From positions 620,001 through 684,000 of the forward strand of contig JAKUDP010000014.1 of NCBI GenBank assembly GCA_022570795.1: a DNA stretch of 64,000 nt, in the 5' to 3' direction. A program made the translations under genes and the position numbers. This stretch comes from Sphaerulina vaccinii (Eukaryota > Ascomycota > Dothideomycetes > Mycosphaerellales > Mycosphaerellaceae). Positions 1-10,832 of the stretch are shown in pieces. Position 1 is the first letter of the stretch. Every line of letters begins with the position of its first letter. Under the pieces are notes generated by a model. The model was not told where the DNA came from, did no database searches, and saw nothing but the letters and a program-made list of their open reading frames with translations.

Positions 1-1565
1 ACAGCAAATCGAGGATTGGTCGCTCACCTCCCTTGGTGCGATCTCCTGGCATTGCAGACTTTGGACAATCTGGTGCTAGCAATAGTTTCGAGAACCGCTT
101 CTTTCATGCTAGCGACGCAAAGAAGCAGGAACCTGTGCCTAAGCGACCAGAGCCGAAGAAGACGCCGACATTCTTCTATGCGGATGGCAACCAGGACAAG
201 AGGTCCACTCCACCGAAAGAGCCCTCTCCAGTGCTATCGGCAGTGGGCGAGAAGCGTCCTCCTGGGCCTTTTCTCAAGGCAGAATCAAATCCTATAAGGA
301 GTCCTCAACTGCTGTCCCCGGCATTCAACCAGTCTTCTTCCAGCCTGTCGTACTTTCCACCCACAGTGCCTCTCACTCCTCTCAGGTCACCATCGCCAAG
401 TAAGGAGAACATACACTTGTCTTATAGGAAAGGCGCTTCTCAGATCTTTGGAATGCGACCCACGCCGAGGCCCAATCCATCTGTGCCAGATCTGAGCTCC
501 ACACTCGTACAGGAGACACGGAGGCCTAGTGGATCATTGATTCATCGCAAGTCGTCGAGCTTGTCATCACTCAACTCTGGGAACGATCAGTCCCGGCGGC
601 GATCAAATACAACGCTCGATGAGTCAGTACCGAGCTCGCCATTGACGCAAGAAATTTGTACACCTAATATGTCCCGTATGACGAGTCCACCCGCTGAGCT
701 GCCATCTATCGATACTTCATTGGCCACGTCAGCTTTCGTTGGCTCACCATCCGAGTCGGCACTGCTGAGTCCGACCAAGACTGTGACACAGCTAGCAGCT
801 GATGCTCGACGCGAGCGTAAGGTGCTCGATCTGGAGATATCAAACAGCTCCTTACTGGCCATCAATTCGAGTCTGGAAAGAGAATTGCGAAGGCAGAAGG
901 CAGAGTTGAAGCGCTTTAGGCGACTTTCTCGTGCTGGTCGCTTGTCATCAGCGGCATACAGCTTACCCCGGAGGAGTGTGTCTGGCGATCTGGAGACACT
1001 TGGTGAGGAGAACGATGATGAAGATATCTGGGACGAAGACGATTATAGCGAGTCCGACGAAGACAGCTTAGCCAGTGGCAGCGACGCACGCTCGTCCAGT
1101 GCAACAAGTGAGCGTCTTGCTAAGGATGAGAAGCGCCTTAAAGTCGACCTTGAACGACATAGACAGCTACTGGTGCAAAGCCAGGCGATGAATCAAAGCC
1201 TGAAGCGATGCACGTATGCAACAGATGAGATGATCCGTGAAGGCAGGAAGGCTTTGGCGTATCACGTCCGAGTGTCTGATATCAAACTTGGAGGTCGGAT
1301 ACTGTCACCCGACCAAGAAGACGACACGCAGGATCTCATAGTGGACGACGATCATCATGACAACGACCAAGATGACGTAGAGGATGCCAGAGGACTCCTC
1401 GATGTGTGGCAAGGTGTGGTTCGGCCAGCCTTTGAAGGGAGTGAGGGCTCTGGGCGTGATTCAGGCATCGAAGTTGACAAACCGTATGGATTGGTTTCAG
1501 CTCGATACTCGAATACATCGAATACGACTGCAGATTCTGGACGTCCACCCGAGCATGCGAGCTAG
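1..1565 (+). CDS. Conserved fungal coiled-coil protein, 5'-truncated by window edge
   Basis: The reading frame is open from base 3 and ends at TAG 1563-1565. There is no convincing ATG near the left edge, so the start lies outside the window. About 520 residues are visible. The first half is Ser/Pro-rich and looks disordered, with several SP-type motifs. A basic coiled coil follows at about nt 780-940, reading as LAADARRERKVLDLEISNSS and continuing for some 35 residues. After it come a very acidic stretch (nt 1010-1085) and a second short helical segment (nt 1100-1270). The coiled-coil block resembles uncharacterised proteins I know from filamentous fungi, but I cannot name a function. Ser/Pro-rich flanks around a coiled coil suit a scaffold or cytoskeleton/spindle-associated protein; that is inference only. 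Confidence 0.75.
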   Translation, partial: SKSRIGRSPPLVRSPGIADFGQSGASNSFENRFFHASDAKKQEPVPKRPEPKKTPTFFYADGNQDKRSTPPKEPSPVLSAVGEKRPPGPFLKAESNPIRSPQLLSPAFNQSSSSLSYFPPTVPLTPLRSPSPSKENIHLSYRKGASQIFGMRPTPRPNPSVPDLSSTLVQETRRPSGSLIHRKSSSLSSLNSGNDQSRRRSNTTLDESVPSSPLTQEICTPNMSRMTSPPAELPSIDTSLATSAFVGSPSESALLSPTKTVTQLAADARRERKVLDLEISNSSLLAINSSLERELRRQKAELKRFRRLSRAGRLSSAAYSLPRRSVSGDLETLGEENDDEDIWDEDDYSESDEDSLASGSDARSSSATSERLAKDEKRLKVDLERHRQLLVQSQAMNQSLKRCTYATDEMIREGRKALAYHVRVSDIKLGGRILSPDQEDDTQDLIVDDDHHDNDQDDVEDARGLLDVWQGVVRPAFEGSEGSGRDSGIEVDKPYGLVSARYSNTSNTTADSGRPPEHAS

Positions 1566-2497
1566 AAGGTGGCATATAATACGCACCCGAACATGGTGGC
1601 ATCCACACGTGCGAGACCTATCATTTCAGCAGATAGCATGAAAGGCACCAGTCCGCTGCAACACGAGATGAACGAAAAGGCTTACAGCTTGCCGCGATCG
1701 AGACCTGCACTGCCCCGCGAGTGGTTCACACATCGATAAGGCTCTGTCCGCTATGCCGGCGAGTCGCGTCTTTGGCATGCCACCGAGAGGCAGCGGCAGC
1801 GGAACTTGACATGAGGTTCTGGTCCCGATCGAGCGGCTGTAACGGCTGAGAGCAGAACTGGTCCTGCATAGAGCTTTAAGCTCTTGTTCCTGTACATATA
1901 TTTGCGTGATACCCAGATCAGTTCCTTTTGTTCGTTGCGGTTGAGGCGTTGGTGTTTGCAATACCCATGGATGTTGTTGAGATGTGCGAGAAGTTCTGGA
2001 CACCAACTCCACTCGAATGAAATCATCACTATTTGAGCTTCAATCCTCCGAGCGAGAGAGTCTCACTTGCGCCAGTGCCACATGTCTGGCCTGAGCCACT
2101 TCGCAAACAACAGCCACGGCCAAAAGAGGCAGATGTCAACGCCCAACAGCCGCGGGCCGCACCTCGGCTTCGATCTCAACCAGCTTCACGTTCTTTCACT
2201 GACACTCACAACTCTAGACAGATTAGAACACTGCGGCCACAAGTGTCACCTTGAGACACGGGAAGAGGTGTGAGGAGAGCTACGAAGCAGAGATAAGTAC
2301 AGTATGCGGTCCTTTCTTACTCGCGCTCTCTGTAGCGCATTTGGTAGTATGCCCTGAGAAGGACTGGATTCGCCTCAGCTTGGTCGACATACACTGTTAT
2401 CTCTTGAGCTATCTTCGTTGCATCTCAATTACCACTTCTCGAATCGTCTTGCTCTGGAGGAAAGTAAATCACATCAAAAGCGATCTTCCGGTTAACA
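1566..2497. other. Intergenic region, promoter of the hydrolase
   Basis: I see no gene here. The open frames are short and have no recognisable protein features. The stretch should hold the 3' UTR of the upstream gene and the promoter and 5' UTR of the hydrolase starting at 2498. Confidence 0.5.
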
Positions 2498-3889
2498 ATG
2501 GGTCGCGGAAACCTCACCAAGAAAGACTTGTACATTGCACTCAGTGCTCCAGCAATTGCAGTTCTCACAGCCAAGCTCATATACAATCTATACGCCATCT
2601 CAACATCCGATGGCATACCGACACGACCACCAGTATTGAAAGCACCATCAACAAGACTTTTGACTGCAGAGGAGTACGACAAGATCCCGTATCCACCGGA
2701 TGCTTTGCCTGGAGGCCGTGACATCTCTACTCCATATGGCAACATACGAGCCTACGAGTGGGGACCCGAGGATGGACGCAAGGTCCTATTTGTGCATGGT
2801 ATCAGCACACCATGTATCGCGCTCTCCAGAGTAGCAAGCAGACTGGTCAAGAAAGGATGCAGAGTCATGCTGTTCGATCTTCCTGGCAGAGGATACTCCG
2901 ACTGTCCTGACACCAACCATTACCATCAGGACATCAATCTCTTCTCATCTTGCATTCTTTCGGTTCTTTCCAGCTCCCGCCTGCCCTGGACATCAGACGG
3001 CTTCACGCTCGCCGGCTACAGTCTCGGAGGTGGAATTGCAGCAGCCTTTACAGCGCACTATCCCGATCTAGTCGAGAGCATAATCTTGATTGCACCTGGA
3101 GGTCTCCTCCGGCCCACACGCCTGAGTTTCAGCAGCAAGATCCTCTACTCAGGCATCTTACCAGACAGTATCGTAAACTACTTCGTCGGCCTGCGTCTAC
3201 GAGTGAGCACACCGAAACCTAAGCATACCGCTACACCTCTACGATCAAGAGTACAAGACCTTAAGAAATTCGACTGGACACAAGTACCCCACTCGACTAA
3301 GCGTCGAATCTCAGTAACAGCTGCCCTTCACGCAGAAACCACATCCGACTCAGACGACGGACACGAAGACGATGAAATAGATCCTCATGCCCCTGGCCAA
3401 GATAGTCTATCTCCAATCTTTGACGATCGACCAAACATTTCTCCTGCGACAGCAGTTCAATGGCAAGTCGAAACCCATCCAGGCTTCATCCCAGCATTCA
3501 TAAGCTGTATAAAATATGCTCCCATCCATGATGGACACGAATACTGGAAATTGATCGGTCAGCGATGTGCAGCTGCTAGAGTACATAATGCCCGAAATCA
3601 GAGACGGTCTACAGGGAGGAAACATTCTGTAGCTGATTCTGATAGCTCGACATCTTCGGAGGATGGAGCCAGAATGGGTTTGGATGAGGGAAAAGTCCTA
3701 CTGTTATTGGGGAAGAAGGATGTCATTATCATGCCGGATGAGACGACGCAGGATGCTACAGAGGCTTTGGGAAAGGACAATGTTGAGATCATGCGACTCA
3801 ATGGTGGGCACGATCTTGTGCTTTCGAATGTTGAAGGTGTTTGTCATGCCATGACGGCTTTCTGGCTGAGAGGTGGAAAAGGACTATAG
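2498..3889 (+). CDS. Alpha/beta-hydrolase fold protein with N-terminal membrane anchor
   Basis: A single exon of 463 residues. Residues 11-34 are a hydrophobic helix, a likely signal anchor. The hydrolase core follows: HG at 100-101 (oxyanion-hole region), nucleophile elbow GYSLG at 173-177 with Ser175, then candidate acid Asp408 in the LLLLGKKD strand and candidate His438 in GGHD. The triad order Ser-Asp-His and the spacing fit the fold. A long acidic, Ser-rich insertion of about 100 residues (roughly nt 3300-3440) sits in the lid region, and a second Ser-rich insertion precedes the Asp strand. Substrate is unknown; lipase/esterase or serine hydrolase of an internal membrane is a reasonable inference. 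The ATG has a good context (acaATGG). Confidence 0.85.
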   Translation: MGRGNLTKKDLYIALSAPAIAVLTAKLIYNLYAISTSDGIPTRPPVLKAPSTRLLTAEEYDKIPYPPDALPGGRDISTPYGNIRAYEWGPEDGRKVLFVHGISTPCIALSRVASRLVKKGCRVMLFDLPGRGYSDCPDTNHYHQDINLFSSCILSVLSSSRLPWTSDGFTLAGYSLGGGIAAAFTAHYPDLVESIILIAPGGLLRPTRLSFSSKILYSGILPDSIVNYFVGLRLRVSTPKPKHTATPLRSRVQDLKKFDWTQVPHSTKRRISVTAALHAETTSDSDDGHEDDEIDPHAPGQDSLSPIFDDRPNISPATAVQWQVETHPGFIPAFISCIKYAPIHDGHEYWKLIGQRCAAARVHNARNQRRSTGRKHSVADSDSSTSSEDGARMGLDEGKVLLLLGKKDVIIMPDETTQDATEALGKDNVEIMRLNGGHDLVLSNVEGVCHAMTAFWLRGGKGL

Positions 3890-4327
3890 AGGCATTTCAT
3901 GCTATCCATTCACCGAGGCGCAATTGTAGCGCATTGCTTATAGACATAATTTATAGAAGTACAGATCAAGGCCACTGTAGTACAGTCGAGGTTGGTTTAT
4001 GTAACTTCCTGATCGATGCTCGTAGTACATTGTGCGTCCTATGCTGCTTGCACTGCATCTGTATCGCAGAACTTTGCAGCTCTCCATACGCAGTGATCAA
4101 AGTACCAACTGTCAAACGTATGATTCCGTGTCTGCCATGTAGTAAGGAGATTTCATGGCATCCAAACCAAACCACCCACGTTGCTGCCTGAGGTTCCAAG
4201 ATCATTTTCGCCACCGAACACTTCACTTGTCTCCCACGTCCCCACATCTGCAGTGTAAATCATCATTCCCATTCAAGTTCAACTCGCATTAACACGACCA
4301 AGCATCTGGGACATTACCGTCAACAAC
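3890..4327. other. Intergenic region
   Basis: No gene is visible. It contains the hydrolase 3' end and the promoter of the DAP1-like gene. Short frames on both strands look random. Confidence 0.5.
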
Positions 4328-4861
4328 ATGTCTTTCGAACCGAAGACCAAGGTGGAGCTGGATCCGCCAAAGGACGACATCATCAGTCTGGAATACCTGT
4401 CAAAGTGCGATGGTGAGGAAGGTGCCGAAGACAGAATTCGATACGCGGCATCACTCACAATCGCGTATAGGCAAGCATGATGGATACCCCACCTACGTTG
4501 CAATCAAGGTATGAGTTCTGCTCGCCTGCTATCTCATGGTATCATATTGACATTGCGAAGGGCACAGTCTTCGACGTGACAGGTAACAAAGCATATGGGC
4601 CAGAAGGCAGCTACAAAGGTTCGTGCGGGCTAGAGTTCAACACAAGACAACGACATGCTGATGCCAGTATGAACAGTCTTCGCAGGCAAAGATGCCTCTC
4701 GAGCACTCGCTCAAAGCTCTCTCAAGGAAGATCAATGCCGTCCCGACTGGTACGACCTGACAGACGACCAGAAGAAAGTTCTAAACGACTGGTACACTTT
4801 CTTCAGCAAGCGTTACAACATCAAGGGTAAAGTGGAAGGCGCAGAGAATACTGGAGAATAA
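4328..4861 (+). CDS. DAP1: DAP1-type cytochrome b5-like haem-binding protein (MAPR family), four exons
   Basis: Exons 4328-4412, 4471-4508, 4561-4618 and 4677-4861 join to 366 nt, giving 121 residues. The protein starts MSFEPKTKVELDPPKDD and carries the cytochrome b5-like/steroid-binding core: YVAIKGTVFDVTGNKAY, then VFAGKDASRALA, ending FFSKRYNIKGKV. The phases agree across all joins. Intron 3 has an unusual donor (GTTCGT). Family members (yeast Dap1, mammalian PGRMC1) bind haem and support the P450 Erg11/CYP51 in sterol synthesis. Fungal forms of this length are the short class, without the N-terminal membrane helix. No single open frame covers the gene, so a simple ORF scan would miss it. 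Confidence 0.92.
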
Positions 4862-5110
4862 GCCAATCCATATTATGCATGCAGTAAACAAGACATTTTG
4901 ATTCGTGAGAAAATTATATTCTTATGCCCTTTTTGCTCCATTTCATCAGACCAGATCAGACCAAGCAGCCATCAATACCACACTCGCAGAAGGATTTCAC
5001 TCAATTGGGTATGTCCTCTCAACTCCTTCCAAAAACGCCAATCAATCACAAAACCGAAATTCAGAACCTGAACAACCCATCATTCATGACAATCATTAAA
5101 CGTGTCAAAG

Positions 5111-5371
5111 TCATATGCGAAGTTGTGCTTGCTGTGCGCGGCGCATCATAGCTTGGTGACCACACGGCTGGCAATTTTGAAGGCTCTCCCATTCACGCTT
5201 GATGCTCCAGGGGGCGAAGCATTGGTGTGTAGGATCGTTGCGGGCAAAGTGGCAGTGCTTGATGAGTCGACGACCGGTGTGACCGCATTGGAAGTGGATG
5301 ACTTCGAACTGGAAGGATTTTTAGACCTTTGGCTCTCGTTGGGAAGTGGAATCGTAACTTACTTGGCACAT
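5111..5371 (-). CDS. Small Cys/His-rich protein (68 aa), two exons, first exon 9 nt
   Basis: Read on the minus strand, exon 1 is only ATG TGC CAA (5371-5363). A perfect GTAAGT donor opens a 54-nt intron (5362-5309) ending CTTCCAG, and exon 2 runs 5308-5111 to TGA. The product of 68 residues begins MCQFEVIHFQCGHTGRRL and has Cys at 2, 11, 22, 33, 49 and 52. Two CGH motifs (11-13, 52-54) and several further His suggest metal binding. No signal peptide is present, so it should be intracellular. It reminds me of small uncharacterised ascomycete proteins that begin MC and carry repeated CGH, but I know no function. The canonical splice sites and the regular Cys/His spacing are the support. Confidence 0.7.
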
Positions 5372-6759
5372 GATTGATTTCTGGCTGGACCTTTGTTGAA
5401 TGATGACTTGAGGATGTCGAAGCTGAGGCACATATGTCAGTGTGTGCTTTGGAGGTCTCAGCTTACGATGTATGACTTACGTGATGTGGTATGTCGATGA
5501 GGTATTCTTGTGCTCAAGACGTGCGAGTAAGGAGTCACCGATGCGGGTTGAAAGCAGATGTCCGACGGAACTGGAAATACGAGTGATGTGAAATGAGGAT
5601 TTTGATGAGTGATGAAGCGAACGACGAGGGATGCTATTGATCTACTTATACTGCGTCCATTGAGAGCGCAAGACCAGAAGCTGCACCACTCTGCTGTAGC
5701 TCGCTTCCATTGTGACAACAGTGTCTCCACTTGCTCAACGCATATCGCCACGCTCTTGACGCTCGAAAGTGGGATCCTTGCTATATTCTTGGTCGAAGAT
5801 CTTGACAATGCCTGCATGTATGGCGATAGGAACACTCCTTCGTCCAATGTTCTTGCGAACACCCTGCCAGCTACGAGATGATGATGCGTAACGCTCCAGA
5901 TCTTTGTGGATTTGCTTGTCTCAACGCCTGGTCAGTGGTAACCTTGGAAAGGAACTCGACGTATTGTTGCTTGTGCGGAGTGTTGTATGACATGACATGA
6001 AGCAAGCAACCTACCGTTGTCCAGCTCACTGACCAGGAATACGGCACAGTAAGTCTTCACTGTACACAAGCGAATCTGTATTCGGCAGCAAATGGTTGCG
6101 CAAGAGGTTCTAGCGCCTGCTGGAAAGTATCTATCACTTTCTGTAGACCACAGATGATGTCCAATACAGGAGGTAATCTGCAGCGTAGCCATTGTGGCGC
6201 ACTTCTAGTCGGCTCTGGTTGCGAAGGGTTCCTTCCGTCATGACAGGTACCGACCCACGCGCGAGTGGCACGAAGCAAGCAGCATGGCCCTCGAGCCCGG
6301 TCGAAAAGCTCGAGCAATGACCATCGGTAGCGGCTCGTCGATGCACGCTGTGGCATACCGTTCGGCCCGTAGTGACTAGCGTCAGGCTCTGTGCGTACAT
6401 TCGGCAGCGTGTGTACTTGTGTCACAGGAATTGCCCACAGATCTCCATCCTATGGCACTTTGCATCAGATGGCAGAGTGTGGGCGAGCCAGATGCATTGT
6501 GGTGTTCGATACATGCAACTTCCGGGGACAGTCTCGAAGCGTGGACCGACCTCTCCTTGCAATTTCCCTGAGACCTCGAAAATTGCAAGTCAAGTTCGCT
6601 GCCTTTGTCAACTCATCTCCACAATACATGCTGGTAGTCTTTCGGCGCTTGTGCGCGATCTTTGCGTCTGTAGCGCGGTGCTGTGCGTTCGAAGTCGTCA
6701 GATCACTGTCGTGGAACCAGAGAAACGGGTGTAACAGTTGATGTATTCCATTCGCAAAG
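5372..6759. other. Gene-poor stretch
   Basis: Several frames of 90-134 codons exist on both strands (for example 5458-5862 minus, 6391-6741 plus), but they overlap one another and show no domain, motif or sensible composition. It probably contains the promoter of the small Cys/His gene and the 3' flank of NOP4. I support no gene here. Confidence 0.45.
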
Positions 6760-9000
6760 TTACTTGCCGTCCTTGCGACGAGCTCGCATGGCGCGCTTCC
6801 TGCCTATAATCTGATTACGCTTGGCAAGTTTCTCACCGACGGTTTTGGACTTGTCCGCAGCCGTGTCTGATGGTTGCACAGCATCGGCATCTCTCTTGCG
6901 CTTCCGCAAGCTCGGCCTGTCGCCTTTGAATCTGGGCTTGAAAGCAGCTTTCTTCGCGGGCGCATCCTTGTTCGCAGCCTCAATACCCTGCTGAACAGCC
7001 TGACTACGCGCCCTGGCCTTCTGTTCTGCCTCGTTTCTACGCATCACGACTTGTGCGTTCTCGATCGCAAACTCCACAATCAACCTCTTCTTTCGATCTT
7101 GAATGTCTTCTCGGCTCAGCTTACCCTTGCCGTCCTTGACTTGATAGTTCACGGCATGGCCATTGAGCCAGCGCAAACCCATGAGCGCATTTCGGTGAGT
7201 GTAGTACTCGATGAAACCATATCCTCGACTTCTTCCTGCTCCACTTTCTTCGTTGACCTTGCTACCGCCAGCGCTTTCGAACACAACTTTGGCCTGTCTC
7301 ACAATACCCTTGCCAGACTTCTTGCGCGCAGCTTCTGCAGCGTGCATCTCTTCGCCTCCGCGTAACAGTTCTTCCTTTGACAGCCGCGCTCTGCGGCCTT
7401 CCTTGACATCTGTAGCAAAGCCGACGACGGCCTGCCGTGCCAGTTCTTTGAGGTCCTTGCTGGTGACACTGCGGGGAATGTTGCGCACTGACAGTCGTGT
7501 GAGACTGAGATGCAGTGATGGGTTGTTCTCAATGAGCTGCTTGCGTTGCTTTGCACTGGCCTCACGCATAGCCTGTTCAGAGGGAGGTAGTTGCTCCCAC
7601 ACTTTCGAGTTCGTAGCTATAGTACCCTCACCCAGCAGATAGAGACGGCGCTTGTCTCCGTCACGTTTGTGTCTTTGGTTCGCGCCTTCCTCGGTCAGCC
7701 TATTCGCATCAGACTTGTCGACAGCTCGAGAGATTTGCAGAACACGCCCGTCCATGGTATACCGGCCTGTGGCATCGGCCATCTCGTTCTGGAGAATGGA
7801 GTGTGAGCTTTGTGCAGGCTTGCCTTCCTTCCTTTTCTCTTGACTAGGTGCACTGGGCTTGGACGGAGCGCCGCGTAGACACGTATCTGCATCAGCTTTG
7901 TCGTAGAAGCACACGAAACCTGTGCCCTTGGAACGTCCTGTGCTGTGATCCATGACTACCCTCGCATAACGTGTGCTGCCGAACTGTTCCTGGAAGTGGT
8001 CCTCCAAATCTTCGTCCGTGCAGGTGAATGGCAGGTTCCGAATGAAAAGCGTGGTGGGCTTATCATCGGAGTTGCCATGCTCGCCGTCCTCTTCGTCACC
8101 CTCGATGTGGTCCTCGCCCTCCAGGGTATCACTGTCTTCGCTGATATCGTCGTGGCTCCCATCCTCATCATCCTCGTCCATCTCTTCATCCCCATCTTCC
8201 TCCATGAGGTCTTCGTCTATGTTCTCTGCACCTGCTGCTTGCTCGTCGTCCTCCACGTTTTCGTCCTCGTCCTCTTCTTCTGCAGCATTCTCCTCGAACA
8301 CATCCTTTTCTACCGCCCAATCGACAGCTAGCGTCCTGCCATTGATCTCTTTGCCGTTCACTCCCTCGATGGCCTTCTCGGCGTTCTTCCTTCCGCGCAT
8401 AATCACAAATCCAAAGCCAGCCATGAGTCCTGGGCCCTTCTGTGGCACGTACGCTTTCTTGATCTTGCCATAGCTTTGGAACAGCTTCTCAAGCTGCTTC
8501 GGACCCTTCACGGACCACGGCAGGTTGCGCACGATCAGCTTCGAGGGTTGATGCTGCCGCTCCGCCTCCGCTGCCTTGCGCTTCAGATCACCGGCGCTCT
8601 CTTTGCTCTCCTTGCCATCTTTGTCCTTGGAATCGCGGGAACGGGGCTCGGCGACTTCAATGCGCAACTTCTTGCCGCCCAATTCGTGGCCGTTGAACTG
8701 TGCTTTGGCCTGCGCAGCGTCTTCAGCGTCGGCAAACGTCACGAAGCCATATCCTTTGCACAACTTTGTCTCGGGGTCAACAACGGCAGTCGCATGCTTG
8801 ACGGGGAAGGCGTCGGAGAAGAGATCGGTGAGCTGTTCGTTCGTGGTCGACGCTGGTAAAGAGCGCACGAAAAGAGAGCAGCGCTTCTGAGTTGCCTGCT
8901 TTTGCTGTTCGACGCTGAGTTCGCCACTGCCACTGTTGGCGACAGGCACCGCGGCTGCGCTCCCGTCTGACAGCCTTTGTCGCTTTGCTGCAGGAGCCAT
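6760..9000 (-). CDS. NOP4: Nop4/RBM28-type nucleolar protein with four RRMs
   Basis: A single exon of 746 residues. RRM1 lies at about 41-117 (RNP2 LFVRSL, RNP1 KGYGFVTF), RRM2 at 153-230 (LIVRNLPW, AGFGFVIM), RRM3 at 316-425 (LFIRNLPF, KGTGFVCF, with an inserted loop) and RRM4 at about 497-640 (LSVRNIP, RGYGFIEY). A very acidic Glu/Asp linker (about 236-312) separates RRM2 and RRM3, and the C-terminus is strongly basic, as in nucleolar proteins. Nop4 is needed for 27S pre-rRNA processing and large-subunit assembly. Domain number and order, the acidic linker after RRM2 and the length all match the family. Confidence 0.95.
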   Translation of the reverse strand: MAPAAKRQRLSDGSAAAVPVANSGSGELSVEQQKQATQKRCSLFVRSLPASTTNEQLTDLFSDAFPVKHATAVVDPETKLCKGYGFVTFADAEDAAQAKAQFNGHELGGKKLRIEVAEPRSRDSKDKDGKESKESAGDLKRKAAEAERQHQPSKLIVRNLPWSVKGPKQLEKLFQSYGKIKKAYVPQKGPGLMAGFGFVIMRGRKNAEKAIEGVNGKEINGRTLAVDWAVEKDVFEENAAEEEDEDENVEDDEQAAGAENIDEDLMEEDGDEEMDEDDEDGSHDDISEDSDTLEGEDHIEGDEEDGEHGNSDDKPTTLFIRNLPFTCTDEDLEDHFQEQFGSTRYARVVMDHSTGRSKGTGFVCFYDKADADTCLRGAPSKPSAPSQEKRKEGKPAQSSHSILQNEMADATGRYTMDGRVLQISRAVDKSDANRLTEEGANQRHKRDGDKRRLYLLGEGTIATNSKVWEQLPPSEQAMREASAKQRKQLIENNPSLHLSLTRLSVRNIPRSVTSKDLKELARQAVVGFATDVKEGRRARLSKEELLRGGEEMHAAEAARKKSGKGIVRQAKVVFESAGGSKVNEESGAGRSRGYGFIEYYTHRNALMGLRWLNGHAVNYQVKDGKGKLSREDIQDRKKRLIVEFAIENAQVVMRRNEAEQKARARSQAVQQGIEAANKDAPAKKAAFKPRFKGDRPSLRKRKRDADAVQPSDTAADKSKTVGEKLAKRNQIIGRKRAMRARRKDGK

Positions 9001-9227
9001 AATGTCCTGTTGTAATTGTATGTTTGCGTAGAAAAGTTCGTAGTGGTCGAAGAATTTCCAGGACTTCGGACGTAAGCAACTTTCTCTCCGCTAGCGCCAA
9101 AACGATCCCGCCAAGGATTCAGATAGAGATATAATGGAAGGTATGGAATGGCAAATGATTATGAGCACTCATTTGTCATTAATAAGAACTATCTAGATCT
9201 ATTCCATCTCCATTACTTAGCCTTCAC

Positions 9228-10826
9228 TCAGCAGCCGATCTTGTGCTCCAATGTCATATCGTTTTCAGGTTCCAGGCCAACACATGCCTTCAAGATGTTG
9301 ATCAACGCGCTGCGTTGCTTACCAAGAGCGTTGACAACGGGAGTACCTGGCGGTGTAAGTGGTGCCTTGAGCATGTAGCTCAGCACACTAAGCACGCTGT
9401 GGAAGCTCTTGAAGTCCTGCTCTCCATCGTGACGCCACTGAATGCGTGTGAACAGCTCAGTGATGATGACAAGATCAATGATCAATGGCGACGCCAAAAG
9501 AGAGTCCTCGCAGACATTGAAGATGCTGATAGTCTGGTGCCCACCCATGAAGATCTCTGCGTAGTACTCATCCAGTGCACGCTTGTTGTCGCCGACTGCT
9601 GGCATGTACTTGATCACCACAGTGTGGTCCGGGTGCTCGTCCTTCTCGTATAGGACATTGTTGGCAGCAACCATGTCATCAACCACGTTGGACTTGGAGA
9701 TCTCCTTCGAACGGAACTGCTTCTGTGACGACAGGTTCTTGCCATCGTTATTGCCGAGATGATTGTAGCTTGCAATCGATGTAAGCTTGATGCCTGCATT
9801 GATCAGGAAGTCGACGAGGGCGGACTTCATCTTAGTCTGTCCAGACTTGAAGTCGTCACCGCCAATGAAAGCATTGTGCTGTTCTGCGAGCTCGATGCAG
9901 CCAGGAACGAATGTGTTCTGTGGTGAGCCGTTGACGAATGGCGTGTTCTCCAAAATACAAGCCACTGCGAACACTGTCGAAGGAGATACCTCTTCGTGAC
10001 CGACCTCGATGGATGCCATCAGGTTCTTGGCAGTGTCATTGACGCCTGGAATGATGTCGGCGTACCGCTCCGTGTTGGCAGTCCACAGAACAATGACTCT
10101 GTCTAAGCGGTTGATAGCTTTGAAGTCACGAATGTCCTGGCGAAGGTGCTCTACGTGCTCCAAGCAAGCTTTCGATCCAGGAATGATGTTGTCTGCTCTA
10201 TCGCCCTGGTTGGCGGCAATGAAGTCTGGGTAGTATATGCTGGGCAGTGGCTTCATGCTGGCCATTTCCTTCTTGACCAGTTGCTTCAAGGTGGGCTCAA
10301 GGACCTGCGCCCGGTCCATAGCAGCAGCAAGGTCCATGCCGCTGATGTCCCAACCACCGATGGCTAGGTCGTTGGGGTGCACCATAGGTAGCAGACTCTG
10401 GAGAGGAATGTTCACATCCTCGCCGGTCTCTGCATCAGAGCCAAGCTTGACTGTGGACGACATGACGACCGAGCCATAGTAGTTCGCAGCGCGTGGGCCT
10501 TCGCGTGTCTCCCATTCGAGCTTGCGGCGGTTGGCGATGATGCCGGCTGTCACTGTGGTACCGTTGTTGCCACCAAGACCGACAAGCATGACACCGACCT
10601 TTCCGACATTGCGCTTGGTCTTGAAGTCGTACACAGTCTCCTTGGGCTTTGCAACGTACTTTCCGTCGACACGCTTGACTTCAGTTGTGCGGTAGCAATA
10701 CTTGCTTGTGATGTCTTCGCCGCTATACTGCACGTTGGACGCGTCTACAGTGAAGTCTGTAGACTTGCTCTCCGGCACTGGAGTGCCCGAAGAGTAGCCC
10801 TCGGAGTCGTTGGCATGTGGTGCCAT
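9228..10826 (-). CDS. INO1: Inositol-3-phosphate synthase
   Basis: A 532-residue single coding exon, the usual length for the fungal enzyme. The NAD-binding loop GLGGNNG is at 83-89. Other family blocks are visible: the [15 protein letters not shown] and [10 protein letters not shown] segments, [20 protein letters not shown] and [12 protein letters not shown], all in order. The enzyme turns glucose-6-phosphate into inositol-3-phosphate, the first step of inositol and phosphatidylinositol synthesis, in the cytosol. The 5' leader appears to be spliced (see 10833-10903). The gene follows NOP4 on the same strand with a 227-nt gap; they are probably separate units. Confidence 0.97.
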   Translation of the reverse strand: MAPHANDSEGYSSGTPVPESKSTDFTVDASNVQYSGEDITSKYCYRTTEVKRVDGKYVAKPKETVYDFKTKRNVGKVGVMLVGLGGNNGTTVTAGIIANRRKLEWETREGPRAANYYGSVVMSSTVKLGSDAETGEDVNIPLQSLLPMVHPNDLAIGGWDISGMDLAAAMDRAQVLEPTLKQLVKKEMASMKPLPSIYYPDFIAANQGDRADNIIPGSKACLEHVEHLRQDIRDFKAINRLDRVIVLWTANTERYADIIPGVNDTAKNLMASIEVGHEEVSPSTVFAVACILENTPFVNGSPQNTFVPGCIELAEQHNAFIGGDDFKSGQTKMKSALVDFLINAGIKLTSIASYNHLGNNDGKNLSSQKQFRSKEISKSNVVDDMVAANNVLYEKDEHPDHTVVIKYMPAVGDNKRALDEYYAEIFMGGHQTISIFNVCEDSLLASPLIIDLVIITELFTRIQWRHDGEQDFKSFHSVLSVLSYMLKAPLTPPGTPVVNALGKQRSALINILKACVGLEPENDMTLEHKIGC

Positions 10827-10832
10827 ATTGAT

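Noticed and set aside
5458..5862. 134-codon minus-strand frame upstream of the small Cys/His gene
   Set aside because: No domain or signal peptide, and an equally long rival on the other strand; probably leader or promoter sequence.
7211..8473. Several open frames antisense to NOP4 (for example 7945-8331, 7973-8473)
   Set aside because: Shadows of the acidic and repetitive coding sequence; Ser- or Leu/Val-rich translation is an artefact of GAN and GNN codons read backwards.
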